DNA of 5,207 nucleotides from Thermoplasmata archaeon (GTDB lineage Archaea > Thermoplasmatota > Thermoplasmata > Lutacidiplasmatales > UBA184): NCBI GenBank assembly GCA_021828715.1, contig JAJZDF010000065.1:1-5207 (forward strand), written 5' to 3'. Position numbers and translations under genes: made by a program. Numbering within the stretch: the stretch's first letter is position 1; the number at the start of each line of letters is the position of its first letter. Under the pieces are notes generated by a model. The model was not told the DNA's origin and did no database searches. It saw only the letters and a list, made by a program, of their open reading frames with translations. Positions 1-5,207 of this stretch are shown in pieces.

Positions 1-1393
1 ACGGCTGGAGGCGGCTCGGACGGCGGAGTATCGGGTCGTAGATCCGCCACGACTCCTCGACCTCGTCGGCCCGGACGAAGAGCGTCGCGTCGCCCCGGGT
101 GACGTCCAGGAGGAGCGTCTGGTAGGCGTCGGGGAGCGGCCCGAACGCCTCGCCGTAGCGGAAGTGGAGCCGCTCCGTCACGAGACGGATATCGTGGCCC
201 GGCCGTTTCACCTCGAACGCCAGCTCGAACCCTTCGTCCGGCTGCAGCGTGATCGTCAGGCAGTTCGCCGCGAGCGCCGAGTCGTCCCGACGCGGGAAGA
301 ACCAGACCGGCGGCTTCCGGAAATGGACGACGATCTGCGTGGATTTCCGCGGGAGGCGCTTGCCGGTCCGGAGCACGAACGGGATCCCCTGCCATCGCCA
401 ACTCCGCACCTGAAGACGGAGCGCCGCGAACGTCTCCGTCCGGCTGCCGGGCGCGACCCCGGGCTCGGCCCGGTAGCCGGGGACCGGTCGCCCGTCCACC
501 GTCCCGGCGCGGTACTGCCCGCGGATTACCTCCGACGGACGGAGGGGGGCGATCGACCGGAGGACCTTGACCTTCTCGTTCCGCACCGCATCGGCATCCA
601 TCGACGACGGGACCTCCATCGCGGCGAGGCAGAGGAGCTGCGTCAGGTGGCTCTGCACCATGTCCCGGATCGCGCCGGCCCGGTCGAAGTACCCGGCCCG
701 GTCGCCGACCCCCAGATCCTCGGCGACCGTGATCTCGATGTGGTCGACGCGGTCCCGAGACCAGACCGACTCGAAGAGCATGTTCGCGAAGCGGAAGACG
801 AGGAGGTTCTGGACCGTCTCCTTGCCGAGGTAGTGGTCGATTCGGTAGATCTGCCGCTCGGAGAAGGAGCGATGCAAGCGCCGGTTCAGGAGGCGGGCGC
901 TCGCGAGGTCCCGGCCGAACGGCTTCTCGACGACCACCCGCGTCCAGCCCGGCGATCGCGTCAGGCCCGACCGGCGAAGGCCGTCGAGCACGCCCGGGAG
1001 GGCGTCGAACGGCAGCGCGAGGTAGAGGAGGCGGTCCCCCGGGAGAGCGAGCTCGGCTTCGACCGCCGCGACGCGCTCCGCGAGGGCGCGGTAGTCGGCC
1101 GTCCCCCCGGGCCCGAGCGGCTGGTACCGAAGGCTCCGCCGCGCCCAAGCGGTCGCCGCCGGCTCGGTCGCGACCCCGGCCGAGACCAGCGCCCGCGCCC
1201 CGCGCCGGGAGAACGCGCGGTCGTCGAGCGGGTGCCGGGCGATCCCGAGGACGACCCATCCGGGGCGTTCCGGGGGATCGCCACGGGAGAGGGCATAGAT
1301 CGCGGGCAACAGCTTCCGCTCCATGAGGTCCCCGGTCGCGCCGAACGCGAGGAGGAGCCGGCGCCCGGGCGGCGCCCGCGGACGGTCGGTCAT
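1..1393 (-). CDS. zwf: Glucose-6-phosphate 1-dehydrogenase, first 464 residues (3' end beyond window edge)
   Basis: Catalyses the entry step of the oxidative pentose phosphate pathway, glucose-6-phosphate to 6-phosphoglucono-1,5-lactone, with reduction of NADP+. The frame runs uninterrupted from the ATG at 1393 to the left edge; family members are about 490-510 residues, so roughly 25-45 C-terminal residues are missing. The Rossmann fold has FGATGDLMERKLLPAIY (17-33), and GIARHPLD (50-57) carries the Arg typical of NADP use. EKPFGRDLASA (156-166) and RIDHYLGKETVQN (184-196), the family active-site signature, come next. The catalytic base is His249 in DMVQSHLTQ, where Ser248 stands at a position that is often Asn. 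Substrate-side elements include FVLRTGKRLPRK (339-350). The start forms an ATGA overlap with the end of gnd and has no clear Shine-Dalgarno sequence, so expression probably depends on translation of gnd. A lactonase gene may follow outside the window. Confidence 0.97.
   Translation of the reverse strand, partial: MTDRPRAPPGRRLLLAFGATGDLMERKLLPAIYALSRGDPPERPGWVVLGIARHPLDDRAFSRRGARALVSAGVATEPAATAWARRSLRYQPLGPGGTADYRALAERVAAVEAELALPGDRLLYLALPFDALPGVLDGLRRSGLTRSPGWTRVVVEKPFGRDLASARLLNRRLHRSFSERQIYRIDHYLGKETVQNLLVFRFANMLFESVWSRDRVDHIEITVAEDLGVGDRAGYFDRAGAIRDMVQSHLTQLLCLAAMEVPSSMDADAVRNEKVKVLRSIAPLRPSEVIRGQYRAGTVDGRPVPGYRAEPGVAPGSRTETFAALRLQVRSWRWQGIPFVLRTGKRLPRKSTQIVVHFRKPPVWFFPRRDDSALAANCLTITLQPDEGFELAFEVKRPGHDIRLVTERLHFRYGEAFGPLPDAYQTLLLDVTRGDATLFVRADEVEESWRIYDPILRRPSRLQP
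1390..1393 (-). other. ATGA stop-start overlap, gnd to zwf
   Basis: The zwf start ATG (1393-1391) overlaps the gnd stop TGA (1392-1390). The preceding 20 nt on the minus strand contain no recognisable Shine-Dalgarno sequence. Zwf synthesis is therefore probably tied to gnd translation, which would keep the two oxidative-branch dehydrogenases in step. Confidence 0.85.
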
Positions 1394-2295
1394 TCGTGCT
1401 GGACCGCGTGGCCCCCGAACTGCCGCCGCATCGCGGCGAGGAGCTTCTCGGCGAGTGGGTCCGTCTCCTGGGAGCGGAGCCGTTGCTCCAGCGCCAGGGT
1501 GATCACGGGGGCCGGGACGTTCAGCTCGATCGCCTCGGTGACGGTCCATCGCCCTTCGCCGGAGTCGGCGACGACCGGGGCGATCCCCCGCAACTCGTCC
1601 GGCCGGCGGAGGACGTCGGCGGTGAGGTCGAGAAGCCACGAGCGGACGACGCTGCCGCGTTGCCAGATCTCCGCCACTCGGGCGAGGTCGAGCCCGTACT
1701 CCTTCTTCGCGGCGAGGATGGAAAATCCTTCGGCGTACGCCTGCATCAGCCCGTATTCGATCCCGTTGTGGACCATCTTCACGAAGTGCCCGGCGCCGGG
1801 ACCGCCGACGTGGCCCCACCCGGCATCCGGAGCCGGTGCGAGGGTCTCCAGGATCGGCCGGAGCCGGGCGACGTCCTCGGGGGACCCTCCGACCATGAGG
1901 CTGTATCCCTCGCGGAGGCCCCAGATCCCGCCGCTGGTGCCGACATCGACGAAGCCCAGGCCGCGCGCGGTGACGGAGCGGGCCCGGCGGACCGTGTCCC
2001 GGTAGTAGGAATTGCCGCCGTCGACGACCAGGTCGCCGGGAGTGAGCTCGGGCAGCAGGGCCTCGAGCATCGCCTCGGTCGGCCCCCCCGCCGGCACCAT
2101 CAGCCAGAGGATCCGGGGCGGGGCCAGGGCGTGGACGAGTTCGGCCAGATCGGTCGTCCCCGGGACCCCGTGGGCCGATGCCGCATCTACCGTCGCACGG
2201 CTGCGCGAGTAGCCGGTGACGCGGTGGCCCCCGCGCACCAGTCGCTCCGCCATGTTCGCCCCCATCCGTCCGAGTCCGACCATCCCGAGTTCCAT
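1390..2295 (-). CDS. gnd: 6-phosphogluconate dehydrogenase (decarboxylating), short ~300-residue form
   Basis: Oxidatively decarboxylates 6-phosphogluconate to ribulose-5-phosphate and CO2, reducing NAD(P)+; the third step of the oxidative pentose phosphate pathway. The protein has 301 residues, the short form that lacks the extra C-terminal helical repeat of the ~470-residue E. coli type. The Rossmann fold opens with GMVGLGRMGANM (4-15). The loop after the second strand reads GYSRSR (28-33), aligning without gaps to the NRT loop that binds the NADP phosphate in sheep enzyme. DGGNSYYRDT (92-101) and the substrate loop TSGGIWGLREGYSLMVGG (120-137) follow. GAGHFVKMVHNGIEYGLMQ (167-185) holds catalytic Lys173, Asn177 and Glu180. 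DSGEGRWT (244-251) precedes the C-terminal helices. ATG 2295 is preferred for its Shine-Dalgarno sequence and correct N-terminus. An in-frame GTG at 2355 would add 20 residues and overlap the pgi stop, but is less likely. Its stop overlaps the zwf start. Confidence 0.96.
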   Translation of the reverse strand: MELGMVGLGRMGANMAERLVRGGHRVTGYSRSRATVDAASAHGVPGTTDLAELVHALAPPRILWLMVPAGGPTEAMLEALLPELTPGDLVVDGGNSYYRDTVRRARSVTARGLGFVDVGTSGGIWGLREGYSLMVGGSPEDVARLRPILETLAPAPDAGWGHVGGPGAGHFVKMVHNGIEYGLMQAYAEGFSILAAKKEYGLDLARVAEIWQRGSVVRSWLLDLTADVLRRPDELRGIAPVVADSGEGRWTVTEAIELNVPAPVITLALEQRLRSQETDPLAEKLLAAMRRQFGGHAVQHE

Positions 2296-2297
2296 CG

Positions 2298-2307
2298 TCC
2301 TCCCTCC
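2298..2307 (-). promoter_or_regulatory. Strong ribosome binding site for gnd
   Basis: The minus strand reads GGAGGGAGGA just before the gnd ATG. The upstream GGAGG (2307-2303) lies 7 nt from the start codon, an ideal spacing. It is the only strong Shine-Dalgarno sequence at the three gene junctions, and it decides the ATG at 2295 over the in-frame GTG at 2355. Confidence 0.8.
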
Positions 2308-2336
2308 GGGGGCGCGGCCGCGCTCCGTTCCCCCGG
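2306..2336 (-). repeat. GC-rich inverted repeat in the pgi-gnd gap, touching the gnd ribosome binding site
   Basis: Within the 56-nt gap, CCGGGGG (2336-2330 on the minus strand) is followed after 17 nt by its exact reverse complement CCCCCGG (2312-2306). The spacer contains most of the self-complementary 12-mer GCGCGGCCGCGC (2312-2323). The last two bases of the 3' arm are the first two of the GGAGG that sits 7 nt before the gnd start, so a folded hairpin could partly mask it. No T-run follows, so it does not look like a terminator. The arms are exact, but in DNA this GC-rich chance pairing is possible; a role is inference. Confidence 0.4.
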
Positions 2337-2351
2337 TCCCCTCCGCTCCCG

Positions 2352-4019
2352 TCACCCGCCGACCTCCGCGACCAACCGGCGGAGCCCGGCGACCGGGTCG
2401 GGGCCGAGCTGGACCGTGAGCAGCCGGCGGGACCGCGCCCGCAGCGCCTCCGCATCCCCCTCGGCCTGCGCCCGTACGATGGCGCCGAACGAGTACGGCT
2501 CGCCGGGGACCGGGAGGTCGACGCGGGGGACGTCGACCAGCTGGAGGAACAGCGCGGTCGACGGCCCTCCCTTGTGGAGCTGGCCGGTGGAGTGGAGGTA
2601 GCGCGGGCCGAACCCGAGCGTCGTCGGGATCCGCAGGCGCTCCCGCAGCGCGGTGCGGGCCTCCTCCAACCCGGTCGCGATCGACGGCGACGGGTCGAGG
2701 TACGCCTGGATCGCAAGGTAATCCCCCTCCCGTACGGTCGACGCCCAGCGCCCGACGGCCGGCGCCGCCTCGGCCACGGGCACTGTCGAGACCCCGGACC
2801 GGTCCGGCGCCGCGGAGCCGCCCATCCGCTGCCGGGCGAGCTCCTTCGCCTCCTCGACGTCCGGCTGGTCGAAGGGGTCGATCCCGAGGACCGCGCCGGC
2901 GAGCGCCACCCCGAATTCCCACCGGAAGAACTCGGCTCCCAGGTCGTACGGGTCTTCCAGCGCGAGGCGGAGGTAGGGCGGGGTCGCGGCACCGGCCGAG
3001 AATGCCGGCGGCCGTCCGTCGAGCCCGAGCTCGACCCAGACCCGGTCGTCCCGTCCCCGCGGAGGATCGAGCGGACGTCGCTCGCCCGCGATGGGGACGA
3101 GGCCCGTGCCGTGCTTGCCGGTGCTTTCCGCGAGGAGTTGTTCGAGCCAGTCGGGGAAGGTCGTGAGGGGAGGCGGGGCCCAGAAGACGACCTTGTTGCG
3201 GCCGGCGCGTGCGAGCTCGCCGAGGAACGCCCCGAGCTGCAGGCCCGGATGGTCGACCGGCGCCCGCTCCGGCCCGCAGGCGATCACCATCCGCTCGGCC
3301 CGGGCGAGCAACCGGTCGAGATCGATCCCGAGGAGGGCGGCCGGGAGGAGCCCGAAGGCGGTCAGGGCGCTGTACCGGCCGCCGACATCGGGGGAACCGG
3401 GAACGACCTCGCGGAATCCCCGCGTCCGAGCGAGCCGTTCGAGCGCGGAACCCGGATCCGTGATCGCGACGAACCGGGGACCGGGCGGCGCGCCCGTGGC
3501 GACGACCTCCGACCAGAAGTAGGCGAGCATCGCGTTCGGCTCGAGCGTCGTTCCCGATTTGCTGGAGACCAGGAAGACGGTTCGGGCGAGGTCGATCCCC
3601 TCCCGCACGGCGCGGACTCGATCGGGGTGCGTGCTGTCGAGGACCCGGAGCTCGGGAGCATCGCCCGAACGGTCGAACGCGGCCCCGTAGACCTGCGCGG
3701 CGAGGCTCGAGCCTCCCATGCCGAGGAGCACGACGGTCTCGATGCCGTCCTTCCGGAGAGCATCCCGCAGCGCTTCGTACCGCGCGATCTCCGCACGGGC
3801 CCGGGAGGGCGCGTCCAACCAGCCGAGACGGGAACGGACGCTCTCCGGGACGGCGCCCGGCCAGACGGTAGGGTCGCGGCGCCAGACCCTCGCTGCCGTC
3901 CCCTCGGCGGTCCAGGCGGCGAGCCGCCGAGCGATCGCGGATGCGTACGGCCCGGGCACCCCCGACGACCCCCCGATGCCGCCGCGCGGGTTCCCGGGGA
4001 GTGCGTCCGCGGGGCTCAT
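2352..4019 (-). CDS. pgi: Glucose-6-phosphate isomerase, stand-alone form related to transaldolase/isomerase fusions
   Basis: Cytoplasmic enzyme interconverting glucose-6-phosphate and fructose-6-phosphate, here linking glycolysis to the oxidative pentose phosphate genes that follow. The protein has 555 residues. Two SIS-type sugar-phosphate domains are visible: the first with GMGGSSLAAQV (100-110) and the phosphate loop SSKSGTTLEPNAM (152-164), then the isomerase signature DVGGRYSALTAFG (211-223). The catalytic Glu is probably 298 in LAESTGK, equivalent to human Glu357 in MESNGK. The catalytic His is probably 476 in YLHSTGQLHKGG. The RVWRRDPTVWPG segment (44-55), DPFDQPDVEEAKELA (381-395) and the VPGEPYSFG...RAQAEGD...LRARSRR tail resemble, from memory, the isomerase half of bifunctional transaldolase/isomerase proteins. 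No transaldolase domain is present; residues 1-24 are a Gly/Pro-rich leader. ATG was chosen because it forms an ATGA overlap with tkt; upstream there is only a weak AAGG, 9 nt away. A later GTG at codon 21 is possible. Function is secure, subfamily less so. Confidence 0.95.
   Translation of the reverse strand: MSPADALPGNPRGGIGGSSGVPGPYASAIARRLAAWTAEGTAARVWRRDPTVWPGAVPESVRSRLGWLDAPSRARAEIARYEALRDALRKDGIETVVLLGMGGSSLAAQVYGAAFDRSGDAPELRVLDSTHPDRVRAVREGIDLARTVFLVSSKSGTTLEPNAMLAYFWSEVVATGAPPGPRFVAITDPGSALERLARTRGFREVVPGSPDVGGRYSALTAFGLLPAALLGIDLDRLLARAERMVIACGPERAPVDHPGLQLGAFLGELARAGRNKVVFWAPPPLTTFPDWLEQLLAESTGKHGTGLVPIAGERRPLDPPRGRDDRVWVELGLDGRPPAFSAGAATPPYLRLALEDPYDLGAEFFRWEFGVALAGAVLGIDPFDQPDVEEAKELARQRMGGSAAPDRSGVSTVPVAEAAPAVGRWASTVREGDYLAIQAYLDPSPSIATGLEEARTALRERLRIPTTLGFGPRYLHSTGQLHKGGPSTALFLQLVDVPRVDLPVPGEPYSFGAIVRAQAEGDAEALRARSRRLLTVQLGPDPVAGLRRLVAEVGG
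4016..4019 (-). other. ATGA stop-start overlap, tkt to pgi
   Basis: The minus strand reads ATGA: the pgi start ATG occupies 4019-4017 and the transketolase stop TGA 4018-4016. Only a weak AAGG lies 9 nt upstream of the pgi start. The arrangement implies one transcript and probably translational coupling by reinitiation. Confidence 0.85.
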
Positions 4020-5207
4020 CGTCGGGGACCTTGGGAGGAACGGTGGAGGACCGCCCGCACGACGGCGACAACATGGTCGACCCGGAACCCGAGGCGGTCG
4101 AGAGCAATCGCCCCGGGTGCCGAGGTGCCGAACCGCTCGAGGCCAACGATCGCGGCCCGGTCGCCGACGTACCGCTCCCAGCCCACGGTGCTACCGGCTT
4201 CGACGGCGACTCGGGGCACCCCCGGTGGCAACACCGAGTCCCGGTACTCCGGCCCGGCCTCGTCGAACAGCTCCCACGAGGGCATGGAGACGACCCGGAC
4301 CGTCAGCCCCTCGGCCTCGAGCCGCTCGCGGGCGGCCAGGCAGAGATGGACCTCGGAGCCGGTGCCGATCAGCACGACGTCCGGGTCGCGGCCGACCGGG
4401 CCGGCGACCGGGTACGCTCCGTGGGCGACCCCCGCCGCGAGCGGGAGGCGGTCGGCGTCGAGGATCGGGACCTTCTGGCGGGTGAGGGCGAGGGCGACCG
4501 GGCCCGGCCGCGTCGCCGCGATCCGCCACGCCTCCACCGTTTCGTTCGCGTCGGCCGGCCGCAGGACCGTCAGGCCCGGGATCGCCCGGAGCGAGACGAG
4601 CTGTTCGATCGGCTGGTGGGTCGGTCCGTCCTCCCCGACCGCCACGCTGTCGTGCGTGAAGACCAGGACGACGTGGGTCTGCTGGAGGGCCGCAAGGCGG
4701 ATCGACGGCCGCGCGTAGTCGGAGAAGATCAGGAACGTCGCCGCGAACGGGAGGACGCCGCCGTGGAGGGCCATCCCGTTCGAGATCGCGACCATCGCGT
4801 TCTCACGGACGCCGAAGTGGAGGTTCCGGCCGCACGCTCCCTCGGCCGTCCAGTCGCCTCCGCCCTCCAGGTACGTCTTCGTCGACGGGTTGAGGTCGGC
4901 CGACCCGCCGACCAGCGCCGGCTCGACCGCCGCGATCGCCTGCATCGCGGCCGCGCCGGCGTCGCGGGTGGCCATCCCCGCCTCGGAGATTGCGAAGGAC
5001 GGGAGCGCCGCCTCCCAGCCGTCCGGCCGGTCGCCGCCCCACAGCCGCGCCAGTTCGCGTTCGAGCTCTGGATGGGCGGAGCGGTAGCGGGCCCGCATCG
5101 CCTCCCAACCGGCTTCCGCTTCGGCGCCGCGTCGGGCGGTCGAAGCGAAATGCGCCTGCACCTCGGGAGGGACCAGGAACGGAGGGGCAGTCGGCCACCC
5201 GAGTTTC
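4016..5207 (-). CDS. tkt: Transketolase, C-terminal 396 residues (5' end beyond window edge)
   Basis: Thiamine-diphosphate enzyme of the non-oxidative pentose phosphate pathway. It moves a two-carbon ketol unit from xylulose-5-phosphate to ribose-5-phosphate or erythrose-4-phosphate in the cytoplasm. The frame stays open to the right edge; the first visible residues, KLGWPTAPPFLVPPEV, match the linker after the N-terminal PP domain, so about 270-280 residues are missing. A GTG at 5161 is an internal codon, not the start. The Pyr domain follows (visible residues ~70-245). It carries RNLHFGVRENAM with the cofactor-activating Glu at 135, THDS with His185, and transketolase signature 2 GEDGPTHQPIEQLVSLR with Asp193 and His197. 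Arg81, Ser108 and Arg243 line up with E. coli Arg358, Ser385 and Arg520, which bind substrate phosphate. The C-terminal domain (~260-390) holds GTGSEV and VAVEAG. Its stop overlaps the isomerase start by 4 nt. The identification is very secure; which tkt paralogue it is cannot be told. Confidence 0.97.
   Translation of the reverse strand, partial: KLGWPTAPPFLVPPEVQAHFASTARRGAEAEAGWEAMRARYRSAHPELERELARLWGGDRPDGWEAALPSFAISEAGMATRDAGAAAMQAIAAVEPALVGGSADLNPSTKTYLEGGGDWTAEGACGRNLHFGVRENAMVAISNGMALHGGVLPFAATFLIFSDYARPSIRLAALQQTHVVLVFTHDSVAVGEDGPTHQPIEQLVSLRAIPGLTVLRPADANETVEAWRIAATRPGPVALALTRQKVPILDADRLPLAAGVAHGAYPVAGPVGRDPDVVLIGTGSEVHLCLAARERLEAEGLTVRVVSMPSWELFDEAGPEYRDSVLPPGVPRVAVEAGSTVGWERYVGDRAAIVGLERFGTSAPGAIALDRLGFRVDHVVAVVRAVLHRSSQGPRR

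Noticed and set aside
164..2005. Plus-strand open frame of 613 codons
   Set aside because: It lies antisense to zwf and gnd, which are well-identified, and has Arg/Pro/Glu-rich composition without motifs; it is a GC-driven shadow.
2306..2336. Inverted repeat in the pgi-gnd gap as an intrinsic terminator
   Set aside because: No T-run follows the 3' arm on the minus strand; a Shine-Dalgarno sequence and start codon follow instead.
1396..2601. Plus-strand open frame of 401 codons
   Set aside because: Antisense to gnd and the end of pgi, with no family features; shadow of the real genes.
2296..4146. Open frame upstream of and continuous with gnd, which would make a 918-residue fusion protein
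   Set aside because: The upstream 617 codons overlap pgi on the same strand in another frame and translate to Arg/Pro/Gly-rich sequence with no recognisable domain. It is open only because stop codons are rare at this GC content.
3718..4485. Plus-strand open frame of 255 codons
   Set aside because: Low-complexity Arg/Pro/Gly translation antisense to the pgi-tkt junction; not a credible gene.
2574..4718. Plus-strand open frame of 714 codons
   Set aside because: Antisense to pgi and transketolase, with composition typical of reverse-complemented GC-rich coding sequence and no domain signal.
5159..5161. GTG as a possible transketolase start
   Set aside because: The frame continues upstream to the edge with conserved transketolase linker residues (KLGWP...FLVPPEV), so the GTG is an internal Val codon.
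4803..5198. Minus-strand 131-codon frame overlapping the start of the visible transketolase
   Set aside because: The overlapping frame gives clear transketolase residues all the way to the right edge, so this one is out of frame.

Overview
This window is a very GC-rich stretch of bacterial-type chromosome, about 70% G+C by eye, with codons ending mostly in C or G and leucine written mainly as CTC. All recognisable genes lie on the minus strand and belong to central carbon metabolism. Both window edges cut through a gene. The lineage cannot be fixed from this sequence. The protein types (a short ~300-residue 6-phosphogluconate dehydrogenase and a glucose-6-phosphate isomerase resembling the isomerase half of transaldolase/isomerase fusions) suggest an uncultivated or less-studied high-GC bacterium. 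That placement is inference.

Read in the direction of transcription (right to left), the layout is: 5207-4016, the C-terminal 396 residues of transketolase (its 5' part lies beyond the right edge); 4019-2352, complete glucose-6-phosphate isomerase (555 aa); 2295-1390, complete short-form 6-phosphogluconate dehydrogenase (301 aa); 1393-1, glucose-6-phosphate 1-dehydrogenase, whose first 464 residues are visible and whose last few tens of residues run off the left edge. The transketolase/isomerase and gnd/zwf junctions are 4-nt ATGA stop-start overlaps. The isomerase/gnd junction is a 56-nt gap with a strong Shine-Dalgarno sequence and a GC-rich inverted repeat. There is no other non-coding DNA, and no promoter, terminator, RNA gene, mobile element or CRISPR array was found.

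Together the genes form a pentose-phosphate-pathway operon. The isomerase supplies or recovers glucose-6-phosphate. Zwf oxidises it to 6-phosphogluconolactone with reduction of NADP+. Gnd oxidatively decarboxylates 6-phosphogluconate to ribulose-5-phosphate, and its cofactor loop looks suited to NADP+. Transketolase links the resulting pentoses back to glycolytic intermediates. A lactonase and a transaldolase are not in the window and may lie on either side. I found no previously undescribed system. The points worth a second look are the stand-alone isomerase, the NADP-type loop in a short-form Gnd, and the contrasting translation signals at the gene junctions.
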